Source: an uncultured Centipeda sp. (GTDB lineage: Bacteria; Bacillota; Negativicutes; Selenomonadales; Selenomonadaceae). Taken from it: a DNA stretch of 5,584 nt. Shown in pieces: positions 1-5,040 of this stretch. The translations under genes and the position numbers were made by a program. A model generated the notes under the pieces. It was not told the DNA's origin. It made no database searches and worked only from the letters and a program-made list of their open reading frames with translations. Where the stretch lies: positions 1-5,584 of the forward strand of contig CALALM010000069.1 in NCBI GenBank assembly GCA_937925565.1. Reading direction: 5' to 3'. Positions within the stretch are counted from its first letter, which is position 1, and every line of letters starts with the position of its first letter.

Positions 1-767
1 GCACGCAGGTCAGCGGGGTTATATGGAAGATCGAGGCGGTGCAGAAGGATAAATTCGTCGGCGCGCGCATCATCAAGGCGACGGAGGAGGAGCGCTACCG
101 CATCTCGCGTGAGATGCACGACGGTCCTGCGCAGGATCTTGCCAACGTCCTTTTCACCACGACGATCACGGAGCGGCTGATGGACCAGGACATGGCGGAG
201 GCGAAAAAAACGCTCGTGGAGATGCGTGAAGAGATCCGCAAATGCCTCACAAGCGTGCGCCGGATCATCTTTGACATGCGCCCGATGGCGCTCGATGATC
301 TCGGACTTCCGCAGGCGGTGGAGCAGCTGATCCACCTCTTCGGCGAGCGCGGAAAACTGCGCGGAACGTTCAGCATCGAGGGCGTGCACTATACGCTGCC
401 TAAGCACGTGGAGATCGCCATTTTCCGCATTGTGCAGGAGGCACTGAACAACGTCGTTCATCACGCCAAGACGGATAAGGTGCGCGTGCGCATGCACTAT
501 ACGGAACAGGCATTGACGGTGCTCATCGCGGATGACGGGGTTGGCTTCGACTCTCATCGGACGTCCGAAGATCCGCCGAAGACGGACGAAATGGACGATG
601 CACTTGACATGGAGACACAGCGTCGTCTGCGCGGTCGTCATTTTGGCATGATCGGCATGGAGGAGCGTGCAAAGCTCATTGGTGCGACCATCCGGATCCT
701 CTCCGAGCCGGGAAAGGGGACAAAGGTGCATTTGCGCGTGGAGAACCGTATGGTGGAGGCTCCTTGA
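1..767 (+). CDS. DegS-like sensor histidine kinase, C-terminal part (5' end outside window)
   Basis: This is the kinase core of a cytoplasmic two-component sensor of the NarL/DegS type (HisKA_3 plus HATPase_c), which autophosphorylates a histidine and passes phosphate to a LuxR/FixJ-type response regulator. The frame is open to the left edge (first full codon at 3; 254 residues visible), so the GTG at 39 is not a convincing start and the N-terminal sensor part is missing. Counting from that GTG, the dimerisation/phosphoacceptor motif REMHDGPAQ has His27, followed by the helix ending DMRP. The ATPase has an N-box (RIVQEALNN, Asn137-138), G1 box DDGVGF (165-170) and G2 GMIGMEER (203-210). About 30 acidic and basic residues (171-200) separate G1 from G2. 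HDGPAQ and the overall layout match DegS of Bacillus, a kinase of about 385 residues. No response regulator lies downstream; it must be upstream of the window or elsewhere. No transmembrane segment is visible in this part. DegS-like is firm, the exact orthologue and signal are not. Confidence 0.9.
   Translation, partial: TQVSGVIWKIEAVQKDKFVGARIIKATEEERYRISREMHDGPAQDLANVLFTTTITERLMDQDMAEAKKTLVEMREEIRKCLTSVRRIIFDMRPMALDDLGLPQAVEQLIHLFGERGKLRGTFSIEGVHYTLPKHVEIAIFRIVQEALNNVVHHAKTDKVRVRMHYTEQALTVLIADDGVGFDSHRTSEDPPKTDEMDDALDMETQRRLRGRHFGMIGMEERAKLIGATIRILSEPGKGTKVHLRVENRMVEAP
755..759 (+). promoter_or_regulatory. Ribosome binding site supporting a TTG start
   Basis: GGAGG lies inside the last codons of the kinase gene and ends 4 bases before the TTG at 764. 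The spacing is slightly short. Together with the 4-base TTGA overlap it suggests translational coupling of the decarboxylase to the kinase. Confidence 0.6.
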
Positions 768-2215
768 ACGCGCCGATTGCCGAGGCTCTGCTTCGTTATG
801 CGGAGCTCGGCATTTTGCCGCTGCATACACCGGGGCACAAGGGCGGGCGAGGTGCACATCCGATACTGCGGCGCTTCTTTACGGAGGAAGGGCTGCGTGC
901 CGACGTGTCCCTCTCGGCGGAACTCGACGATCTCCATGCGCCGACGGGCTGCATCCGTGCGGCGGAGGAGCTCGCGGCAGAGGCATACGGGGCGGACGCT
1001 GCGTACTTCATGGTAAATGGGACGACGGGTGCGATCCAGACGATGCTGATGGCTGCGCTTACGCCGGGCGAAACCATCCTCGTGCCGCGCAATGTGCATC
1101 GCTCCATCGTAGGGGCGATGATACTCACGGACGTGCGCCCTGTCTACATGCAGCCGGAGATCGACACGCGGCTCGGGATTGCGATGGGCGTTTCCGCTGC
1201 CGCCGTTGAGCGTGCTGTGCGCAGGCATCCGGAGGCACGCGCGGCGCTCCTCGTCTATCCGACATACTACGGTGTGGCGACGGAACTGGGGCGAATCGCG
1301 GACATCCTGCACGCACATGATATGCTGCTGTTTGTGGACGGTGCGCACGGCGCACACTTCGCGTTCTCGGAGGAACTGCCGCCGTCCGCAATGGCGGCAG
1401 GGGCAGACCTCTCGGCGGAGAGCACGCACAAGCTGCTTGGTTCGCTGACGCAGACCTCAATGCTGCTCGCGCGCGGCGGACGTGTACCTACCGAGCGTAT
1501 TCGTGCGGCGTCGGGCATCATGCAGTCGACGAGTCCCAATGAGCTTCTCCTCACTTCGCTTGATCTGGCACGGGAGCAGATGGTTGAGGAGGGAAGGGAA
1601 CGCCTTGCCTCTGCCGTTCGGCGCGCGCATGAGCTGCGCCGACGAATCAATGAGATCAAGGGACTGTGGTCATTCGGCGCGGAGCATATTGGCGGGGCGG
1701 GCAGGACGACACTCGATCCGCTGAAGATCACAGTGCAGGTTACCGGAATTGGACTCACAGGATTTGCGGCAGAGGAGGAACTGCGGCGGCGCAATATCGC
1801 GTGCGAGCTTGCCGACGCGCGGAACGTGCTCCTCCTCCTGTCCTACGCAGATGGGACGCGGGAGGCGGAGCGGATTTTGGCGGCGCTGCGGGATATGGCG
1901 GAGACGTGTGCGCCGCTGTGTACCTCGCGCGGAGCAGCTTCTTTTTTAACACTGCCGCCGATTCCGGAGACGGCACTTGCACCGCGGGAAGCGTATTTTT
2001 CGTGCAGTGAATGTGTTTCCGTGGAGCGGGCAGAGGGACGGATCGCGGCGGAGACAATTGTTTTTTATCCACCGGGCATTCCAGTGCTCGCCCCCGGTGA
2101 TCGGATTGATGGAGAGACGCTTCGCTATCTCGGCGTGATGAAGGCAATCGGTGCGCGTGTGGTGGGGGCGGCAGATATGACGCTTCGAACGTTGATGGTG
2201 ATTGTGGAAGGTTGA
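764..2215 (+). CDS. PLP-dependent Orn/Lys/Arg decarboxylase family protein (YaaO/SpeA type)
   Basis: A 483-residue fold-type I PLP enzyme of the Orn/Lys/Arg decarboxylase family (PF01276 major domain, PF03711 C-terminal domain), expected to decarboxylate a basic amino acid to a polyamine or diamine in the cytoplasm. Visible landmarks are HTPGHKGG (21-28), the cofactor-phosphate loop NGTTGAI (85-91), DGAHGAHF (192-199, Asp192 for the pyridine nitrogen), STHK with the Schiff-base Lys223, and the C-terminal YPPGIP (435-440). The length fits the short YaaO/SpeA group (about 480-490 residues); the N-terminal wing domain of the roughly 715-residue E. coli inducible enzymes is absent. The TTG start is chosen because it gives the family's usual N-terminus, follows GGAGG at 755-759, and overlaps the kinase stop as TTGA. 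The next in-frame ATG is about 80 residues in and would remove conserved sequence. B. subtilis yaaO also precedes tmk, which supports the assignment. Substrate (arginine, lysine, ornithine) cannot be read from the sequence. Confidence 0.92.
   Translation: MNAPIAEALLRYAELGILPLHTPGHKGGRGAHPILRRFFTEEGLRADVSLSAELDDLHAPTGCIRAAEELAAEAYGADAAYFMVNGTTGAIQTMLMAALTPGETILVPRNVHRSIVGAMILTDVRPVYMQPEIDTRLGIAMGVSAAAVERAVRRHPEARAALLVYPTYYGVATELGRIADILHAHDMLLFVDGAHGAHFAFSEELPPSAMAAGADLSAESTHKLLGSLTQTSMLLARGGRVPTERIRAASGIMQSTSPNELLLTSLDLAREQMVEEGRERLASAVRRAHELRRRINEIKGLWSFGAEHIGGAGRTTLDPLKITVQVTGIGLTGFAAEEELRRRNIACELADARNVLLLLSYADGTREAERILAALRDMAETCAPLCTSRGAASFLTLPPIPETALAPREAYFSCSECVSVERAEGRIAAETIVFYPPGIPVLAPGDRIDGETLRYLGVMKAIGARVVGAADMTLRTLMVIVEG
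2206..2211 (+). promoter_or_regulatory. Ribosome binding site of tmk
   Basis: GGAAGG overlaps the end of the decarboxylase gene and ends 5 bases before the ATG at 2217. It favours this ATG over the in-frame TTG at 2202, which lies upstream of the site and would add five residues not expected in the family. Confidence 0.65.
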
Positions 2216-2216
2216 C

Positions 2217-2888
2217 ATGGCAAACGGAAGACTCTTTATCATCGAGGCGGGAGATGGCTCGGGCAAGGAGACACAGACGCGTCTGCTCGCCCAACGGCTT
2301 GTGCGTGAGGGTCATCGTATCGTGCCCGTGACCTTTCCCGACTATGCGGCGGACTCGTCGATGCTCGTGCGTATGTATCTGCGCGGGGACTTCGGCGCGC
2401 ATGCGGACGATGTGAATGCCTATGCGGCGTCTACATTCTTTGCCGTCGACCGCTACGCCTCCTATCGGATGAAGTGGGGGCGGGACTACGAGGCGGGTGC
2501 CATCATCCTCGCCGATCGCTACACCACGTCGAACATGGTACATCAGGCAGTGAAGATCAGGGATGCCGCAGAGCGCGATGCCTATCTCGACTGGCTCTAT
2601 GACCTCGAGTTCCGCAAGATGGGACTGCCTGTGCCCGATGCCGTATTCTTCCTCGATATGGAGCCGCGCGCGGCGGAACGGCTGATTGCCGCGCGTGCAA
2701 AGGAGAAGGGCGCGACGCCCGATATCCACGAGCGCGACGGGGACTACCTTGCGCGCGCCCACGACGCCTACGTCCTTGTTGCAGAGCGTTACGGCTGGGT
2801 GCGGATTCCGTCGAGTGTGGATGGAGAGCCGCTTCCCATAGAGGAGATTCACGAGAGGCTGTATGGGGAAGTGCGGAGATTTTTGTGA
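2217..2888 (+). CDS. tmk: Thymidylate kinase (dTMP kinase)
   Basis: Phosphorylates dTMP to dTDP with ATP in the cytoplasm, an essential step of dTTP synthesis. The product has 223 residues from the ATG at 2217. The P-loop is AGDGSGKETQ (11-20), followed by FPDY (40-43, TMP-side loop), the substrate-binding Asp78-Arg79 of FAVDRY, the ADRYTTSN motif (99-106, the DR[YF]xxS signature), PDAVFFLD (140-147) and a LID with PDIHERD (168-174). The P-loop is unusual: Ala11 stands where a glycine is common and Glu18 replaces the Thr/Ser after the catalytic Lys17. KxTQ loops and the DIHE-D LID recall a clostridial/Negativicutes branch of this family, from memory and not checked by alignment. The gene starts 1 base after the decarboxylase stop, as in the B. 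subtilis yaaO-tmk neighbourhood, so cotranscription is likely. Function is well supported; a related nucleotide kinase is the only realistic alternative. Confidence 0.92.
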   Translation: MANGRLFIIEAGDGSGKETQTRLLAQRLVREGHRIVPVTFPDYAADSSMLVRMYLRGDFGAHADDVNAYAASTFFAVDRYASYRMKWGRDYEAGAIILADRYTTSNMVHQAVKIRDAAERDAYLDWLYDLEFRKMGLPVPDAVFFLDMEPRAAERLIAARAKEKGATPDIHERDGDYLARAHDAYVLVAERYGWVRIPSSVDGEPLPIEEIHERLYGEVRRFL

Positions 2889-2890
2889 CT

Positions 2891-2895
2891 GGGGG
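2891..2895 (+). promoter_or_regulatory. Ribosome binding site of the DUF4160 gene
   Basis: A run of five G followed by A ends 7 bases before the ATG at 2903 and sits between the tmk stop (2886-2888) and that ATG. It decides for the ATG over the in-frame GTG at 2885, which lies upstream of the site and overlaps tmk. Confidence 0.55.
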
Positions 2896-2902
2896 ATATA
2901 AT

Positions 2903-3169
2903 ATGCCTGAAATCAGTTTGTTCTTTGGCATTCGTATTACAATCTATTATAAAGATCACAATCCTCCGCATATCCATGCAGAATATGCAGGCAACAAAGC
3001 GGCGATTGATATACAGAATGCTTGCGTTCTGAGTGGATATCTCCCAAATAGACAGTTGAAGATTGTCCTTGCTTGGTGTGTTCTCTATCAGGATGAACTG
3101 ATGCAGAATTGGGAATTGGTCAAGAGTGGAAAGTCTCCCAATCCGGTTCCGCCAATGGGAAGGATGTGA
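2903..3169 (+). CDS. DUF4160 family protein
   Basis: An 88-residue protein that matches the DUF4160 family by its whole pattern: MPEISxFFGI at the start, YYKDHNPPHIHAEY (15-28) with His19, His23 and His25, AAIDI (33-37), LPNRQL (47-52) and a W...DEL..NW segment (58-70) near the end. Its function is not established; I infer nothing catalytic, although the clustered histidines could bind metal or nucleic acid. No signal peptide or membrane segment is seen. The gene begins 14 bases after tmk and is followed 5 bases later by a DUF2442 gene, a pairing that recurs in bacterial genomes and is sometimes suspected to be toxin-antitoxin-like. GC is about 40% over 2911-3120, against about 57-67% in sampled stretches of the neighbours, and codons such as AAT, ATA and TAT are common. 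This suggests horizontal acquisition. Family call is firm, role unknown. Confidence 0.85.
   Translation: MPEISLFFGIRITIYYKDHNPPHIHAEYAGNKAAIDIQNACVLSGYLPNRQLKIVLAWCVLYQDELMQNWELVKSGKSPNPVPPMGRM
3158..3164 (+). promoter_or_regulatory. Ribosome binding site of the DUF2442 gene
   Basis: GGAAGGA lies in the last codons of the DUF4160 gene, 10 bases before the ATG at 3175. A GTG at 3166 is also in frame and overlaps the DUF4160 stop as GTGA, but it is only one base from this site, so the ATG is preferred. Confidence 0.6.
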
Positions 3170-3174
3170 CCACG

Positions 3175-3474
3175 ATGGATTCTCGTTTTTTCCCCGAAGT
3201 GTTGCAGGTTGTCCCTGGTGACAACTATATTGTCTACGCATACTTCAACGACGGTACGGTACGCTGTTATGATGCTACGGAGCTTGTCATGGGGACGGGC
3301 GTTTTTGCGCAGCTACGTGACCGGCAGGTCTTTGTAAATACGATGACCGTCATGAATGGCTCTCTGGCATGGGATCTCGAAGGAAATCGCGACGCGACGA
3401 AATGTATTGACATCGATCCCTTTGTCCTCTATGAAGCCCCTGTAGTAAAGGATCCACTTGAGGAATCCGCATAA
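3175..3474 (+). CDS. DUF2442 family protein
   Basis: A 99-residue protein with the DUF2442 pattern: a PEVLQVVPGDNYIV strand (7-20), FNDGTVRCYD (24-33, the F-DG--R-YD core), GTGVFAQLRD (40-49), a central NGSLAWD (61-67), and the ending CIDIDPFVLYE (77-87). The biochemical role of this family is not established. The ATG at 3175 is used because of the GGAAGGA site and because the family homology begins just after it; the in-frame ATG at 3109 would overlap DUF4160 by 61 bases with unrelated residues. The gene follows DUF4160 by 5 bases and is presumably cotranscribed and coupled with it. GC is about 47-50% in sampled stretches, between DUF4160 and the housekeeping genes. The tail after residue 87 (APVVKDPLEESA) is extra and its DNA forms half of an inverted repeat. 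An antitoxin or regulator of the DUF4160 partner is a guess only. Confidence 0.83.
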   Translation: MDSRFFPEVLQVVPGDNYIVYAYFNDGTVRCYDATELVMGTGVFAQLRDRQVFVNTMTVMNGSLAWDLEGNRDATKCIDIDPFVLYEAPVVKDPLEESA

Positions 3475-3484
3475 TTCCCTCAAG
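3457..3484 (+). terminator. Inverted repeat over the DUF2442 stop codon, possible weak terminator
   Basis: The left arm CTTGAGGAAT (3457-3466) pairs with the right arm ATTCCCTCAAG (3474-3484), giving ten base pairs with a single bulged C and a 7-base loop CCGCATA that contains most of the TAA stop (3472-3474). What follows is CCTGTCTTGTGTT rather than a clean T run, so intrinsic termination would be weak. It could also be an mRNA 3'-end stabiliser or a binding site. It marks the likely end of the cassette transcript. Confidence 0.5.
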
Positions 3485-3530
3485 CCTGTCTTGTGTTATG
3501 GTGGAGAAGTCGGTGTCCGTAAACTAAAAA

Positions 3531-3574
3531 GCCTCCATCGCAACGGGGGCGGGGGACCACGCGAAGCGCGGTGG
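3531..3574. repeat. GC-rich double hairpin, probable copy of a dispersed intergenic repeat
   Basis: Two adjacent hairpins. The first pairs GCCTCC (3531-3536) with GGGGGC (3545-3550), including one U-G wobble. The second pairs CCACGCG (3557-3563) with CGCGGTGG (3567-3574) around a 3-base AAG loop with one bulged G. An A-run (3526-3530) precedes the first on the plus strand, so read from the minus strand a hairpin with one C-A mismatch is followed by five T. The block resembles short intergenic repeats that I associate from memory with Selenomonas-like genomes; only one copy is in the window, so repeat status is not shown here. Confidence 0.4.
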
Positions 3575-3603
3575 AAGGGGCGAGTACAGTGATGTGTCAG
3601 GCT

Positions 3604-3609
3604 GAGGAG
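3604..3609 (+). promoter_or_regulatory. Candidate ribosome binding site of rnmV
   Basis: GAGGAG ends 14 bases before the GTG at 3624, longer than normal. A weaker AAGAG at 3613-3617 is 6 bases away. An in-frame TAA at 3612-3614 rules out any earlier start, so the gene must begin at the GTG (or at ATT 3621). Translation initiation may be weak or depend on folding of the leader. Confidence 0.4.
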
Positions 3610-3623
3610 TGTAAGAGCCGATT

Positions 3624-4163
3624 GTGATTAAAGAAGTCATCATCGTCGAGGGGAAGATGGACGTGCGTGCGGTGCGGCGTGCGGTCGAGGCGGACTGCAT
3701 CATCACCGACGGCTTTCGTCTGCGCAATGCCGCAATTAAAAACATTCGTGCCGCCTACGAGAAGCGCGGGATCATCGTGCTCACCGATCCCGATACCGTG
3801 GGCGAGCGCATCCGTGCGCGCCTCACAGAGATGTTCCCGCGTGCGCGTCATGCCTTTATCCCTGTCGAGGATGCAACGAACATCAGTGACGGAGATATCG
3901 GTGTCGAGCAGGCAGGCCCCGATGCCATCCGTGCGGCGCTTGAAACGGTGCGTACGCCGATGGAAGCACCCGCAAACACCTTTTCGATGAGCGATCTGAT
4001 GACGCACGGACTGACGGGAACAGAGGATGCTGCCGCCCGCCGCGCGCAACTCGGACGCCTGCTTGGACTCGGATTTGCGAACGCCAAGACGTTTCTTCGT
4101 CGCCTCAACACGTATGGAATCACTCGTGAGGAATTTGACTCTGCCCTAAAGGAGATAGAATGA
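3624..4163 (+). CDS. rnmV: Ribonuclease M5 (5S rRNA maturation endonuclease)
   Basis: Cleaves the 5S rRNA precursor in its double-stranded region to give the mature ends, in the cytoplasm with ribosomal protein L18 in Bacillus. The 179-residue product has the Toprim domain at its N-terminus: VIIVEGKMD (5-13) with catalytic Glu9, then LTDPDTVGERIR (53-64) with metal-binding Asp55 and Asp57, followed by the family's HAFIP (76-80) and GVEQAGPDAI (93-102) segments. The rest, ending LGRLLGLGFANAKTFLRRLNxYGI, matches the C-terminal DUF4093 region. Length is typical (about 180-190). The start is GTG, as forced by the upstream in-frame stop. The stop overlaps the rsmA start as ATGA, and rnmV-rsmA adjacency is the usual Firmicutes arrangement, which strengthens the call. 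The other Toprim families (DnaG, topoisomerases) are much larger. Confidence 0.95.
   Translation: MIKEVIIVEGKMDVRAVRRAVEADCIITDGFRLRNAAIKNIRAAYEKRGIIVLTDPDTVGERIRARLTEMFPRARHAFIPVEDATNISDGDIGVEQAGPDAIRAALETVRTPMEAPANTFSMSDLMTHGLTGTEDAAARRAQLGRLLGLGFANAKTFLRRLNTYGITREEFDSALKEIE
4148..4154 (+). promoter_or_regulatory. Strong ribosome binding site of rsmA
   Basis: AAAGGAG inside the end of rnmV ends 5 bases before the ATG at 4160. It is the best-matching site in the window and allows rsmA to be translated independently as well as by coupling. Confidence 0.65.
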
Positions 4164-5038
4164 ACGCAAGTATCCCAGTGATCGCCGATCCAAAGGTTAC
4201 ACGCCATATACTGAACGCATTTCACCTGCGTGCAAGCAAGCGCCTCGGGCAGAACTTCCTCGTGGACCGGAGCGTGGTACAGGGGATTGTCGAGGCGGCG
4301 GAACTGACCTCTGCGGATACGGTGCTCGAGATCGGTCCCGGCATTGGGACACTCACACAGGGGCTTGCGGAGACTGGGGCGCGTGTTGTCGCGGTTGAGC
4401 TGGATAAAAAACTCCCCGCCGTGCTTGCGGAAACGCTCAAGGGGTATGACAACGTGACCATCGTGCCGGGCGATATCCTCAAGCTGAATATCCCGGAAAT
4501 CCTCGGACTCCGAGAGGGTGAACGGTTCAAGGTCGTCGCGAATCTGCCCTACTATATTACGACGCCCATCATCATGACGCTCCTCGAACAGCGATTGCCG
4601 ATTGAGCGACTCATCACGATGGTGCAGAAGGAAGTCGCCGTCCGCATGACGGCACGTCCCGGCTCGAAGGACTACGGCGCGCTCTCCATCGCCGTGCAGT
4701 ATTTCACCGTGCCGCGCATGGTCATGGATGTGCCGCCGCGCTCCTTCCTGCCGGCGCCCGAGATTACGAGTGCCGTCATTGCCTGTCAGGTGCAGGATGT
4801 CCCAACAGTTCAGCCGAATGATGAAAAACTCTTCTTTCGTCTCGTTCGCGCCGCGTTTGGACAGCGGCGCAAGACACTGCTCAATGCACTGACGGGCGCG
4901 GGTCTCTCGAAGGAGATGAGCCGCGCAGGGCTCGCGGCGGCGGAAATCGCTGAGAATATGCGTGGAGAGCAGCTCTCGCTCATGGATTTTGCACGCCTGT
5001 CCGATGCCGTTGGGAACTTGGAGATGCAGGAGGGATGA
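4160..5038 (+). CDS. rsmA: 16S rRNA (adenine1518-N6/adenine1519-N6) dimethyltransferase
   Basis: Also called KsgA; it dimethylates two adjacent adenines in the 3'-terminal helix 45 hairpin of 16S rRNA using S-adenosylmethionine, late in 30S assembly. The 292-residue protein shows the N-terminal signature KRLGQNFL (27-34), the SAM-binding motif I EIGPGIGTLT (57-66), the acidic residue after strand 2 (VAVELD, Glu80), GDIL (104-107), and the catalytic NLPYY (128-132, motif IV). Further on are VQKEVA (155-160), DYGALS (171-176), PPRSFLPAPEITSAV (192-206) and the C-terminal FGQRRKTLLNAL (233-244). Length is usual for the family. It overlaps rnmV by 4 bases and is followed 2 bases later by the PHP gene, so the three are probably one transcript. 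Nothing is missing or truncated. Loss of the orthologue in other bacteria gives kasugamycin resistance. Confidence 0.97.
   Translation: MNASIPVIADPKVTRHILNAFHLRASKRLGQNFLVDRSVVQGIVEAAELTSADTVLEIGPGIGTLTQGLAETGARVVAVELDKKLPAVLAETLKGYDNVTIVPGDILKLNIPEILGLREGERFKVVANLPYYITTPIIMTLLEQRLPIERLITMVQKEVAVRMTARPGSKDYGALSIAVQYFTVPRMVMDVPPRSFLPAPEITSAVIACQVQDVPTVQPNDEKLFFRLVRAAFGQRRKTLLNALTGAGLSKEMSRAGLAAAEIAENMRGEQLSLMDFARLSDAVGNLEMQEG
5028..5034 (+). promoter_or_regulatory. Ribosome binding site of the PHP gene
   Basis: AGGAGGG in the last codons of rsmA. An ATG at 5035 overlaps the rsmA stop as ATGA but touches this site directly, whereas the in-frame ATG at 5041 is 7 bases from GGAGG (5029-5033). 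The second is therefore the better start and gives the usual MYFDSHVH beginning. Confidence 0.65.
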
Positions 5039-5040
5039 CG

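Larger units (their letters stand above)
3475..3623. other. Intergenic gap between DUF2442 and rnmV
   Basis: The only sizeable gap in the window (149 bases). It holds the right arm of the stop-codon inverted repeat, a GC-rich double hairpin (3531-3574), and the ribosome binding region of rnmV. I find no well-spaced -35/-10 pair: TTGTGT at 3491 and TAAACT at 3520 are 23 bases apart, which is too far. No open reading frame here looks real. The minus-strand reading across the gap (3524-3745) overlaps rnmV and has no recognisable domain. Confidence 0.6.

Noticed and set aside
39..41. GTG at 39 as the kinase start
   Set aside because: The frame continues open to the left edge and the kinase family has a long N-terminal region, so this is an internal valine codon.
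638..1429. Minus-strand open frame of 263 codons
   Set aside because: It lies opposite the kinase end and the decarboxylase, both clearly real; its translation is Arg-rich with no motif.
1755..2852. Long open frame on the minus strand (365 codons)
   Set aside because: It is antisense to the decarboxylase and tmk, has a low-complexity Arg/His/Pro-rich translation with no recognisable domain, and is explained by GC-rich codon bias of the plus-strand genes.
2897..2902. Perfect TATAAT just before the DUF4160 start
   Set aside because: It abuts the ATG, so transcription would start inside the gene, and there is no -35 element 16-18 bases upstream. It is better read as the spacer between the G-run ribosome site and the ATG.
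3109..3174. Extension of the DUF2442 frame to the ATG at 3109
   Set aside because: It would overlap DUF4160 by 61 bases and add residues outside the family; the site GGAAGGA supports the ATG at 3175.
3524..3745. Minus-strand small ORF across the intergenic gap
   Set aside because: It overlaps the start of rnmV and contains only the hairpin block plus Arg/Ser-rich antisense; it is most likely a spurious reading of a repeat.
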